Shown here in pieces: positions 1-9,198 of a DNA stretch of 64,000 bases. Within the stretch, counting starts at the first letter, position 1, and every line of letters begins with the position of its first letter. Position numbers and translations under genes: made by a program. The notes under the pieces were generated by a model. It did no database searches, was not told the DNA's origin, and saw only the letters and a program-made list of their open reading frames with translations. Source of the DNA: Micropterus salmoides (lineage: Eukaryota; Chordata; Actinopteri; Centrarchiformes; Centrarchidae); NCBI RefSeq assembly GCF_014851395.1, contig NW_024040817.1, positions 25,034,140 through 25,098,139 on the forward strand, written 5' to 3'.

Positions 1-1630
1 CACACAGTGAATATAGGCTTCTAATCGCTAATTATTATAACTCAGTTTGCTCTTTTTCTAAAAACACCTCTTAGCAAGTTAAGACAGAGGAAATAAAGAA
101 CCTGGTAACTTAAACTGGTATCAGGTTTTTTCTTGTCGTCTACTGATTTGAGGAAACACTCTAAACTGTGAAAGGGTTTATAGTTTCACATGAATGGATG
201 GCTTTATTTCATAGTTATAAATGGCCATTTAGCTGCAACAATGGCATACAATAATCCATTCAAAATACTCAAAGATAGAAAAACAAACTAGACCAGCAAG
301 TTTGTTTCTATACGGTTAATACAAACTGAAAATACAGTTAAAACAGGACAAGGGGCATACTGGCAGACAGGGTATGTTATAAAATGTCCAAGGTTACACA
401 AGCCATAAAACAACTGATCCACCTTCAGCTTTAAGGGAAATTTGTACCAATTGACTGTAACACTTAAGAAAATGTACTAGAACTCCATAAAGCTTTCAAA
501 GGGTTGGGGGAAAGTATCAGTGGGACTGCCCGTTGCTGCATAATTTTGGAAGTCTCTGATGCAAGTGAAATTAGAACAGATTTGTTCAGAGATGTGTTCG
601 CTATAACGTTTTTGCCTAGTACAAACCATTTCAGTTTCTTAAAATGAAAGTCTGCATGTTCGGTAGGAAGACGAGGAAGTGGTTTTGTTTCTTCTGTTTG
701 TGATTTATGTTAGATATGTAGAGCATTCCAAAATCTAACATAATAATCAATATGCATGCTATGTGGAGGTATCACAGCAGCAGCTAAATTCTATACTGTT
801 GCTTTTTCTTGAAACAAGGTCTTGTGAAAAAAAGCATGTAGCTTGTGTGTTTTTAGGTTTATTTTCATTCTGTACTTTTACTTGAAAGCCATGTTAATTG
901 TTATAGACATTATTATCTGAGGCCCCAATGTTGACATTAAATCCTGGTGATGTCGTCAGCTCTCTTCCCAAGAAAAAATATAATTTTTTTTATTCCAGAA
1001 AATCTGATTGGAGTTATTGCAATTGCTTAATCTCGCTAGTCAGCCAATACACTCGGTCTGTCGGTCTGAGGCATGACTTAAGCATCTGAGTAGGCCCAGG
1101 ATGATGGGAATAATCATCCTATTGACTGTGACCGTGGGCTGGCAGAGCCCACTGACAAGAGTGTCAGATTTTCTTAGTGACAATGCTTCTGTTTGTCTGT
1201 TGGATCAAGGCACAGTTGTCTTTCTGTGCGTATGTATGTGTGTGCGATACCAAGATCTCTTCATCCCTCTATGGCTGTCATAACGAATCGACCATGGCTC
1301 CTCCAGAGGAAATTTCGGTCAGAAAACACACACAGACACACACTGGAAACTGCTGCTGCACTATGTGAGAACAAACGCCGGGCCTACTTGCTGGTTGAAA
1401 TTAATAACCAAAAAGGGAATTTTAAGTGGTTTGAAGCTGTCACTATGCTATGATTTATGCTCTCTGTCAGTTTTTTCCCACATATCACTTTTCATGACAT
1501 CAAAATTAAGTGAAATCACCCTGAACTCAACAGCAGAAATATTTAACACCTGAAAGTGTCAGTAGTATTTCCAAGCAGGAAACTTGTAGCTATCACATTT
1601 GATGTCCACCCTTCTCTCTCTGAACTCTAG
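1..1630 (+). other. sh3bp5: Intron of sh3bp5 (5' part outside window)
   Basis: This stretch precedes the first recognisable coding exon and ends in a splice acceptor (CTCTAG at 1625-1630). I searched it for the preceding family exon, the one ending near the KPYWEARRVARQ-like segment of vertebrate SH3BP5, and did not find it. The window therefore probably opens inside an intron of at least 1.6 kb. Small overlapping ORFs at 1101-1553 show no family resemblance. Short GT/CA-rich patches lie near 1220-1245 and 1325-1345. Confidence 0.7.
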
Positions 1631-1795
1631 GCCCAGGTTGAAGCACAAAAGGCCACTCAGGAGTTCCAGCGGGCGGTGGAGATCCTGCGTGCAGCCAAGG
1701 AGACCATCGCCTTGGCCGAGGAGAGGCTGCTGGAGGAGGACAGCCGCCAGTTTGACTCTGCCTGGCAGGAAATGCTCAACCATGCCACACAGAGG
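1631..1795 (+). CDS. sh3bp5: sh3bp5 coding exon A (coiled coil)
   Basis: This is a 165-nt, phase 0-0 exon encoding 55 residues from AQVEAQKATQEF to MLNHATQR. It is flanked by CTCTAG and GTACAG. It starts at the same residue as the human AQLEAQKATQDF exon. It encodes a charged, heptad-patterned coiled-coil segment. Confidence 0.92.
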
Positions 1796-3197
1796 GTACA
1801 GAGCAGTCATTATATGATTGTTCTTTTGCTTGGATCATACAGGTAAAATAAACCTTTCTTGATTGTTTCAGGTGATGGAGGCCGAGCAGGCGAGAACACG
1901 GAGCGAGGCTGAACACAGGAAAACGGCATCCAATTACAATTCCTCCATCAGCCACATGAGGCAGTTAGAGAAGAAACTCAAACGCTCCATCAACAAATCT
2001 AGGTCTGAGCCTTTGTTTCCCCTCTGAATGTTTCCTCTTCTTTTCCCCCTGCTTGGGCCTCGCTCTGTGTGAGTGTGTTTGTGTGTGAGAAAGCGGGGCT
2101 ACGTTTATGTCATCTGATGCAGTCCAGATGTTTCATGTGTCAGTTGTGCAGCGCTGGGGTGTGCTCCCTTTGTAGGAGCCAAGGAATGTGACTGCTCATA
2201 GAGGAGTGTTATTTTTCTAGACATTTCTCCACTGACAGTTTCTCCCTCCCTCTTTCTCACTTTTTCTTCTTTTTCTCCCCCTGTAGGCCTTATTTTGAAC
2301 TGAAAGCAAAGTATTATCTACAGCTAGAGGTATGTATGTTAGCAGGTATTTAAACACTTTAAACGTTAAGATACTTTTAGCCAAACCATTTCATGTCACT
2401 GTAGTTTACAAGTTACCTTCCGGCTACCACTTTGGTCCAGACTGAAATATCATACTATTGCCCCCTCTGGACAAATTGTAATAACGTTGGTGAACTCTGA
2501 ACTTTCCATTTAGCACCGTCACTAGGTCAAACATTTAAATAAGTTTTTACCAAATATCTTTAAAACGGATGTCACCGCCTTCGGCCTCAGCTCTACTTTG
2601 TTTAGTGTTAATTACCATACCAACATGCTAAAGTAAAATGGTGAACCTGCAAAATATTAGCATGTTAACATCAACATTTAACTCAAAGTACCACTTTGCC
2701 ATTGTACAGTCTCACAGAACTGCTAGCATTGCTGTTGCCTTAGCCGTGTTAGCTTTGGAACGAAAGCACTTACCCCGAGCTTGACTGTGTAAATGTCAGG
2801 TTCTTGGAAAGACAATTGTCAAATTTATATATATACAATTCATGTGTCAATTCAGTTTTACTAAGAAACAGGGTTTGATTTCTCATAGCAACTGAAGCGT
2901 CATGTGGATGAGCGGCAGGCCAAACTTGTGGTCGCTAAGGCCGAGTACCGCGCAGCACTACGCAACCTAGAGAGCATCTCCGAAGAGATCCATGCCCAGC
3001 GACGCTCCATGGGAACCAGGGAGCAGGGCGTTGGTGCAGAGGGAGATGGGGGAAATGAGGACATTAGCAACTTCAAGATGGAGTCAGACGGTCTGTCAAG
3101 TGAGTATAAGTGAAGCTTAGAAATGAATAGTCATCCACTTCATCCACCCACATTATGAGATGTTGTTTGTTTTGTTGGTGTCTGCATGTTTAATGTG

Positions 3198-3246
<49 letters not shown>

Positions 3247-5124
3247 TTTTCAGTGGTGTCTGTATCAATTGACGAAGAGGGCAGTCACAGTAGCAGCTCT
3301 GAGGAGGAGGCCGACACTCATGCCACCTCCTCATCCCGAGCCATGCCCGCCTCACCTTCCTCATCTTCCTCTCATCCTTCCACCTCTGCCTCTACCCCAC
3401 TAGACACCCCCTGCCCTTACCCTTCCTCCTTGCTCTACACCTCCTGCTCCTACCTGTCCTCCTCTCCCTCTTCCTCCATCCTCTCCTCCTCCTGTCCTGG
3501 CGGCCTGGACTTAGCGAGCCCCTGTAGCTCTCATGACCCAGACTCAGTGTGCAGTTCCGGGCATGCCTCGCCTCTCCTGGGCCCTCGCAGCCAGTGCAGT
3601 GGAGCTTCCTCTCCAGACTGCGACCAGGAGAGAGGTTTGTGTTCATCACATCTGTGTGTGTGTATATGTGTGTTGACTTCTGATTATGATTTTTCATCTT
3701 ACATTTTGAAACTGTTTTGTATTTTTGTAGTGGGACGTTCAATAAGCTCAGCACGTTCTGAAATATGCTTATACTTTCTGAAAGTTGCGATTAGAAGATC
3801 AATACCAAATTCCTGTCAGTGCGTTAAGAACAGAGCTTGAGTCTGGATGTGGTTAGCCTAGTTTAGCATGAAGCCTGGAAGTGGGGGGAAACAGCTAGCT
3901 TGGCTCTGTCAAAACTTCCTAAACATGCATACCAGCATCTCTAAAGCTGACCAATTGCTATAATATAATTTATTAGTTACATACTATAACTATTCATTGG
4001 CAAATAATATCCATCCATCCATCCATCCTCTGTACATGGACAATTGTATGAAATCTGGCAGCCTCACTGTGACAAGGCTCCAGGAAGTCACTGTGTCAAC
4101 CTATTGTTCCCCAAGAAAAAGTTAACCATGGAACTTTCACTGAAACCACTACTAGTCATTTTTTACATGTCTGTTTTTTGTATGGATTAAACAAACTGCA
4201 TACAACATGTTAGTTAGTGAGCTTTAGATGTGTTAGTAGGTGTATTTTTGAACTTTGGACAGAGCTAGGCTCGGTCCCATGGACTCCACTAACTTATAAT
4301 AAGGTAGGCAAACCAGGTCCTGACTCTAAGTAACACACAAACATGAGATTGATATCAATATTCTTGTCTCACTCTGGAAAAGATAGCTAATAAGCATATT
4401 TTCCAAAATGTTAAACTAAAAAAAAGATACAGAGAAAAACAACTTTCCAAGAAGTGTTTAAGTATCACTTAAAACTATGTGTGACGTCAATAGAAAGAAT
4501 TCACACACAGTTTATTTGCTCAAAGTAGTATAAATTAAAGTTGAGCTAGGTTTTACCCTGGGTTTGTTTAAAATTATATTGTGTATATTTTTAAAGGCCA
4601 ATAGCAATTTTGCACACCTTATTTACACCTTTACTTTCTAAAAGGTCTTTATCTCTTGAACTCTGAAAGTGCCTTTTAAAAATAAGACAGTAAAGCTGTC
4701 CACTGAAACCTTGACTATTAGCACAAAATATAATAATTTGTTTCTCTGTGCTTGGTTGGGAATCTGAACCATCACATTTTGTAAAACAGCATCATATCCA
4801 TCGTGCTAGAGGTGGATGAAATTAACTGGAAAGTGATTGGTTTTCAATAAAGTTTTGTTTCATTGAGTAAGTTGGTGGAACCTTTGGTTTACTTTAACAT
4901 GCAAATTTATTCACCATTACATGCCCTGTTTCTGTGTGTGTGTTGCAGGTGACAGAGCAGAGGGAGCGGAGGCAACGCTAGAAGCCAGTTTGAACAAGCT
5001 AACCTTGACTGTAGCACAAAAGCAAGAAGAGGACACCGGGGATGAACAAGACCCCCATTACATTAACCCTGAAATTTCTTCTCCCAGTTCAGCTACTACC
5101 ATTCTGCTTCTCAACAGTGTCTAA
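1631..5124 (+). CDS. sh3bp5: sh3bp5, SH3 domain-binding protein 5 (3' six coding exons, partial)
   Basis: This is the 3' portion of the gene for SH3BP5/Sab. The family is known as a Rab11 guanine-nucleotide exchange factor (REI-1 type), a BTK inhibitor and a JNK docking protein on the outer mitochondrial membrane. Six exons (1631-1795, 1872-2002, 2287-2329, 2889-3099, 3254-3634, 4949-5124) join in frame to 1107 nt, giving 368 residues plus TAA. All introns are GT-AG. Recognisable family segments are AAKETIALAE, QFDSAWQEMLNHATQRVMEA, RQLEKKLKRSINKSRPYFEL, KNLE-like RNLESISEEIHAQRR, GPRSQCSGASSPDCDQERG and DRAEGAE. The last two match SH3BP5 rather than its paralogue SH3BP5L. The first ~190 residues are heptad-rich coiled coil, the GEF region. 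The next ~130 are serine/proline-rich and poorly conserved. The human protein is 455 aa, so roughly 90-130 N-terminal residues lie upstream. I cannot tell which teleost duplicate (a or b) this is. Confidence 0.93.
1872..2002 (+). CDS. sh3bp5: sh3bp5 coding exon B (coiled coil)
   Basis: This is a 131-nt exon following a very short 76-nt intron. The acceptor is TTTCAG and the donor is AG|GTCTGAG. It encodes VMEAEQARTRSEAEHRK through KLKRSINKS and splits the next Arg codon (AG|G). It continues the coiled coil of the Rab11 GEF domain. Confidence 0.92.
2287..2329 (+). CDS. sh3bp5: sh3bp5 coding exon C (43-nt micro-exon)
   Basis: This 43-nt exon encodes (R)PYFELKAKYYLQLE, nearly identical to human RPYFELKAKYYVQLE. 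It lies between CTGTAG and GTATGT. It is too short to appear as an ORF and was found by frame continuity and motif match. Confidence 0.92.
2436..2775. repeat. Teleost interspersed repeat remnant in sh3bp5 intron
   Basis: The segment has the run of motifs typical of a very abundant percomorph intronic repeat. These include GCCCCCTCTGGACAAATT-like text, GCCTCAGCTCTACTTTGT, repeated ACATGCTAA/AGCATGTTA words, ACTCAAAGTACCACTTTG and ACAGTCTCACAGAACTGCTAG. I recognise it as dispersed but cannot name its class. It shows many substitutions, so it is an old copy. Confidence 0.55.
2889..3099 (+). CDS. sh3bp5: sh3bp5 coding exon D (end of coiled coil)
   Basis: This 211-nt exon lies between CTCATAG and A|GTGAGT. 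It encodes QLKRHVDERQAKLVVAKAEY, RNLESISEEIHAQRR and the GVGAEG segment, all matching the vertebrate family. It leaves one base (A) that completes an ATG codon with the next exon. Confidence 0.92.
3200..3242 (+). repeat. (TG)21 microsatellite abutting a 3' splice site
   Basis: This is a perfect TG run of about 21 units in the intron at 3100-3253, followed by CGTTTTTCAG and the exon. Only about ten bases separate it from the acceptor AG, so it takes the place of the normal polypyrimidine tract. Confidence 0.95.
3254..3634 (+). CDS. sh3bp5: sh3bp5 coding exon E (Ser-rich region, KIM-like motif)
   Basis: This 381-nt exon has phase 1 at both ends, so skipping it would keep the frame. It encodes an acidic start (SIDEEGSHSSSSEEEAD), a long Ser/Pro/Thr/Cys low-complexity stretch, the LDL of the family's kinase-interaction motif (PGGLDLASP, human RPGSLDLPSP) and the conserved LGPRSQCSGASSPDCDQERG. 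The serine tract is more expanded than in mammals. The frame stays open past the donor to 3840, but conservation stops at GTTTGT. Confidence 0.9.
3635..4948 (+). other. sh3bp5: Last intron of sh3bp5
   Basis: This 1314-bp intron has donor GTTTGT and acceptor TGTTGCAG. It contains a short TG-rich run just inside the donor (3653-3673) and the inverted repeat pair described separately. I see no other coding sequence. Confidence 0.85.
3852..4290. repeat. Inverted pair of teleost repeat arms (MITE-like) in last intron
   Basis: The left arm at about 3852-3952 contains AAACAGCTAGCTTGGCTCTG and ACCAGCATCTCTAAAGCT. The right arm at about 4213-4273 carries the reverse complement of the same text (GAGCTTTAGATGTG, then CTTTGGACAGAGCTAGGCT). 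The interior has GGCTCCAGGAAGTCACTG. I recognise both arms as a common fish repeat usually seen in one orientation. Here it is either an element with long inverted termini or two opposed copies. A (CCAT)4 run lies at 4011-4027 inside it. Confidence 0.5.
4949..5124 (+). CDS. sh3bp5: sh3bp5 terminal coding exon
   Basis: This 176-nt exon starts with the completed Gly codon and DRAEGAE, as in the human protein, and ends at TAA (5122-5124). LEASLNKLTLTVAQK is the counterpart of the human LENRMKQLSLQCSK segment. The last ~35 residues (DEQDPHYINPE...LLLNSV) differ from the mammalian tail and have no recognisable domain. Confidence 0.9.
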
Positions 5125-5598
5125 TCAACGTCTATCACACATGAAACACTCACCGTGCCCAGCTTCAAGCCTCAAACTGAACTCTCAGAAGACATGGGGC
5201 GGGGCAGGATGAAGAGCACACGCTCCAACCAACCTGACATCATTGCTGCCTTCAAATGGAACTTGTGAGCTTGTGGTTATAACATAGGAATTCGTGTACA
5301 CGACATGCTTGGCATTGAAAAACTCTATAACTAAAATTACAGTGTATTAATTTACCATCTACTGAAAAATGTATTTCCATGGCCTCTGCCATTTCTGAAA
5401 ACATCAGTAAACACTTCATGAATACAACAAGATATGGACTCTTTCAGTGAAAACAGGAAACACATTTGAAGGCAGCATAGGTTTCTGTATTATCTAAACA
5501 TCAGATGGTGTCATATTAAAAATGGTGCAACATGTAGTGTATTTTAACATCATAACATCATTGTCAAAGAAATTGTGAACCCATGAGGATGTATTCAA

Positions 5599-5604
5599 AA
5601 TAAA
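5599..5604 (+). terminator. Possible proximal polyadenylation signal
   Basis: A canonical AATAAA lies 475 bases after the sh3bp5 stop, with GT-rich text (GGTTGGTCTCTGTTGGTATTG) about 20-35 bases downstream, as expected for a cleavage site. Confidence 0.4.
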
Positions 5605-6221
5605 TGAGCGTAGGGACAGGAGGGTTGGTCTCTGTTGGTATTGTGCAAGCATTATTCAAAAAACTGCATGTCCCATAAACCTCTTTGCTTTCTGTTTCAA
5701 CGAGGATGCTTTACAGTGAGGTGTCAAAGTTTAACATTGATTGATGTTAATATGCTACAGACACCAATGTTTTGTATTAATGTGTACAGTGAGCCACTTT
5801 TTTTGGATCTGAATCTCCTAATGAGGAACAAAATGGGACAAAACAAGCTGTTGAATGTGTCAGTGTTCTGCCTTGATTATTGAGCTCCTCCTGTAACTCC
5901 TAAAAGTCAATTTGAAATGTAAGACGTAGAGACTATTTTGGAGAAAAAGTAGTCAAGGAGGAAAGTGGAGTGCAAGCAGTACTCTCAGCACTAAACTAAA
6001 GAAGAGACTGTCTTCAGAAGGGACTGAACCTTTTGAGACACTAATGGTCTTCCATTTGTTTTTTCTGAATGATTGAGCGAATGATTTTTTGAGTGTGTGT
6101 CTGTTGTGTTTTAGAGAAATGCTCAAATACTACCCCGTAGGACAGATATTCTATATTTATACTCCTGTATTCTTGTAAATGAACAATGTTTTGTGGTTAC
6201 TATTGTTATTGTTTAACACAA

Positions 6222-6232
6222 AATAAAATAAG
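6222..6232 (+). terminator. Probable distal polyadenylation signal of sh3bp5
   Basis: AATAAAATAA lies at the end of the AT-rich UTR, with cleavage expected around 6240-6250. A moderately GT-containing stretch (GTCTGTTAGC) follows at about 6285. Confidence 0.55.
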
Positions 6233-6376
6233 CACTAAACATGTGCTACACGTAGCTGATTATTTGTATATCAGTCTTCGACAATGTCTGTTAGCACGCT
6301 GTTAGAGAATATATGGCATTTCATGCTGTAAACCGTAAACACATTAGCAGGAGTCACAGGAACCTGAGTCCTCTGA

Positions 6377-6377
<1 letters not shown>

Positions 6378-6411
<34 letters not shown>
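6378..6411. repeat. (CA)17 microsatellite
   Basis: This is a perfect CA dinucleotide run just downstream of the sh3bp5 3' end. Confidence 0.95.
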
Positions 6412-6412
<1 letters not shown>

Positions 6413-6424
6413 CTGTCCTGTACG

Positions 6425-6515
6425 GCAACAGCTGAGTGAATTGCTGGCTTTGTGCACAAAAAAGGTAACAAAATCTGCCTACCAGCACCTCTAAAGCTCA
6501 CAGATGTGTCCAGTA
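6425..6515. repeat. Fragment of the same teleost repeat as at 3852-4290
   Basis: GGTAACAAAATCTGCCTACC and AGCACCTCTAAAGCTCAC match the arm text in the last sh3bp5 intron and the family as I remember it. It is a short remnant. Confidence 0.5.
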
Positions 6516-7052
6516 CGACCTTGTCATAAAAATGACTGGTTTTGCTGAATCAGAATCACTGCAGCAGTACGAATTACTGTAGAAACTGAAACTGATTTGT
6601 TATAATATTCACCTGGCTGCATTATCAGGTGCACAGTATGGGATATAGATAAGATGGATACAGCTGCAAGATTAATAGATACTGCAAATCAATTTGTCAT
6701 TGTAACCTCGCTTTAAATTTACACTTTTTTCCCCATTTCTTTCAGTGTTTTTTCACCCTCACCATGTTACATACATTACTTAGAACCTGATATTATCAGA
6801 TGATATTAGTTAATTGCATGATGACCAATATTGTAGTGAGTAACATGCAAGTGCAAGTGCAAAAATGCCAATGATATGTTTGGGGTTATTTAGAGTCTTC
6901 AGTACATAGTTTGAACATTGAAATGTTTATTTGTCAAAGTGTCTGGCTCAGTTCATATCTTGAGCACACAAAAGTATACAAGAAAAGTTACTTGAAAATA
7001 TTTGTTTATGCTATGTGTTTATGTAAAATTGAATGATGACAAATATAAATGA
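6516..7052. other. Intergenic, nothing recognised
   Basis: This is AT-rich single-copy-looking sequence between the sh3bp5 end and a LINE fragment. No conserved frame, RNA gene or repeat was identified. Confidence 0.6.
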
Positions 7053-7259
7053 CCGGCGAGGTGGAGACAGACACGTTTTCTCCTGAAATGGGCTAAATAT
7101 AGAAGCATAACAGAGCAATATTTTGAGAAATTCCATCTATTAATACCGAATTTAAAAAAACTTGAAGATAAATTAGGAATAATCCAAATAGTAGGACATA
7201 CAGCAAACCTTGCCGCGAAGTATGTGTCCCTGTGTCACAACCTGAAGGCCAGCTACTGA
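7053..7259 (+). pseudogene. LINE ORF2 C-terminal fragment
   Basis: This is a plus-strand frame of 68 codons ending in TGA at 7257-7259. It contains YFEKFHLLIPNLKKLEDKLG followed by ANLAAKYVSLCHNLKAS. That layout resembles the extreme C-terminus of fish non-LTR retrotransposon ORF2 proteins, in which a short leucine/lysine segment precedes AAKYV..CH.LR. The catalytic domains are absent and a stop lies directly upstream, so it is a 5'-truncated dead copy. The family is not assigned. Confidence 0.5.
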
Positions 7260-7495
7260 CTGTTGCACTTAATATTTGCTGCATGGCAGGTTAAGTCATC
7301 CTTTTTATTTACAGTCTATGTTGTATCTATATTTGTTATTTTTGTTTTTGTAATTTATAACTGCCAAATTGAATGGCTTTGATTGGATTGATCTTGTTAT
7401 GTCATATTGAAATCTAAACTTTTGATTTTGAAACTGCTTTGGCAACATTGTTTAAATGAAACATTCTTGCCAATAAAGGACACTGAACTGAACTA
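7260..7495 (+). mobile_element. LINE 3' UTR and tail
   Basis: This follows the ORF2 fragment. It contains TTTTTATTTACAGTCTATG, a T-rich stretch and a terminal GCCAATAAAGGACACTGAAC, which is the usual style of fish LINE 3' ends (GCCAATAAAG then a short tandem tail, here CTGAACTGAACT). Confidence 0.5.
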
Positions 7496-8548
7496 TAAAG
7501 CTTAGTAAGTCAACATCAGATAATATGTCAGACCACAATGTTGACAGCAAAACTGCAACTTAGTCCTGCAGCATTCCCTTGTTCCATTTGATCCCTGTAT
7601 CATGATTGTCAGTAATGTTTATCATAGTTCTTGAAAAGTGTCCATTAGAAAATAGGCTTTCCTACCATTTTCCTCTCTCTTTTAGTTGAGTACTGAACAC
7701 ACACACACACACACAGTGACTGTTTTGATGCCCTGCTGGCTGGTCAGCTGTTGCACGGTTTTCTCATGACTTCAGTTAGCACCCTGACACTCTGAGACTG
7801 ACAGAGCTTTGTGCAGCACAGTTACTTTTATTCTATGACTCTGTCTTCCAGTCAGTTCTCTCTTCTGCCTGTCTGCACATACTCCTGAGAACATGTTGCT
7901 GCTCAATTATGCTGCATCCTGCGATTTGTAATATTGAGCAATAAACCAATGTTCTGTAAGATACTGACATCTAGTGTCAAGTTGGGTGGTTGTATGTACT
8001 CCGCTTCTGAGGGTTTTAGCAGGAGTTTCAGGCTACTTGGTTTTAGTTAACTGACAACCAAATGTGTATGTACACATAATAAGAATTAAAGACCACAAAT
8101 GAGATCAGATTAATATTTAGGTACAATTGTATTTATTATATTATTCATTGTAGGATTAAAATAAAGATTCTTTGATATTATGGTTGATTGTTGTTATCAA
8201 GTTCTGTTGCTTTCTGGAGGAACACTGGTCACCTTTAGGGGAGCTGAGACAAATACTGACCTGCAGACAAAGCTTGTGATTTACCATGTCAAGATGCCAA
8301 TAAAAGAAAAACTCCACAAAAACCCTTTACGGGAAAAATGTGGAGAAACTTCATGAAGAGCAACTGTGCAGGGTAACCATTATGTGTAATGGGTTGAAAG
8401 AGTTAAAGAGGGAAGGAATGAAGGGATCGAGACGTCTCAAGGCAGCAGATGGTCCGAAGTGCAGCATCGGTTCTGAAAAAGAGAACAGGTGCAAAAGCAA
8501 GGGACATAAAGACAGAGAGAAGTAGAAAAACAGCAGGGGGGCTCATGT
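7496..8548. other. Intergenic between LINE fragment and satellite
   Basis: No gene is seen here. It contains a (CA)n run at 7697-7715. The ORF at 8340-8525 (lysine/arginine-rich) and its antisense shadow have no family features. Confidence 0.6.
7697..7715. repeat. (AC)9 microsatellite
   Basis: This is a short perfect AC run in intergenic DNA. Confidence 0.9.
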
Positions 8549-8767
8549 GCCCACAAAGAAAAAACAACATTCTGCAATGAGTAGAGGTTACAAAGTATGA
8601 GTGAAATGCAGATGCATGCTTGAAGTGTCTACCCAAACTTCTAGGCCTTAATCAAAATAAAAATCATCAGGTTACCTTAGGAGCGTTGGAAAGGATTAGG
8701 AAATCTGCAACTCCTTCCAAGATCAATAAAATCTGTTATTTTTAAAAGCTGATTAGTTGAAAACATA

Positions 8768-8835
<68 letters not shown>

Positions 8836-8945
8836 ACATGCGGTATGGTGAAAACATGACTGAAATGTAGAAACACGCCAGAGGTGTCTGCCCAAACCTC
8901 TAAGCCTGATGAAAAACTAAAACTTGTCAGCTTACCTTAAGAATG
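8549..8945 (+). repeat. Degenerate left edge of the array
   Basis: The first one to two monomers are strongly diverged. GTTACCTTAGGAGCGTTGGAA replaces the core anchor. CTGCAACTCCTTCCAAG replaces CTGTGACTCCATCCAG. The unit is interrupted by the AT microsatellite at 8772. Similarity becomes core-like from about 8930. Confidence 0.85.
8772..8835. repeat. (AT)n followed by T16 inside the first monomer
   Basis: A perfect AT run of about 24 units runs into a T homopolymer, at the place where other monomers have GAAAACAAGAAAAAAAGATC and TTTTTTACATG. It appears to have grown out of the monomer's own A/T tracts. Confidence 0.9.
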
Positions 8946-9198
8946 TTTGATGGTAGATTAAAACCTGTGACTCCATCCAGTTTCATTCAAATCTGTTTCC
9001 TTAATGACCTGATCTGTTGAAAACAAGAAAAAAAGATTAAAAAAAAGGACTTTTCTCCTTAAATAGACAATTTTTTACATGGGGTATGGTGAGAAGATGC
9101 ATCAATCAATAGAAATTATCAAGTGTGAGTAAAATGTAGCAGTGCGCATGAGGTGTCTACCAAACTTCTAGGCCTTGATCCATATTAAAACTCATCAG

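Larger units (their letters stand above)
5125..6245 (+). other. sh3bp5: sh3bp5 3' UTR
   Basis: The sequence after the stop codon carries no further conserved frame. It ends about 18 bases after AATAAA at 6222. A proximal AATAAA at 5599-5604 could give a shorter UTR of about 500 bases. The end is inferred from the signals only. Confidence 0.65.

Noticed and set aside
1101..1553. Overlapping small plus-strand ORFs
   Set aside because: They lie in an sh3bp5 intron, have no splice support and no family resemblance, and three frames are open at once.
1559..1810. Minus-strand ORF over the first sh3bp5 exon
   Set aside because: It is the antisense shadow of a conserved coding exon.
3140..3754. Minus-strand ORFs opposite the Ser-rich exon
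   Set aside because: They are antisense to a real exon; their His/Thr and Arg/Gly runs come from the TG repeat and the Ser codons.
3635..3840. Extension of the sh3bp5 Ser-rich exon to 3840
   Set aside because: Conservation stops at the donor GTTTGT, and the next exon resumes exactly with GDRAEGAE in frame. Reading through would only represent intron retention.
8340..8636. Basic 61-codon ORF (plus) and 77-codon ORF (minus)
   Set aside because: They overlap on opposite strands, have no domain, and the region grades into the degenerate satellite edge.
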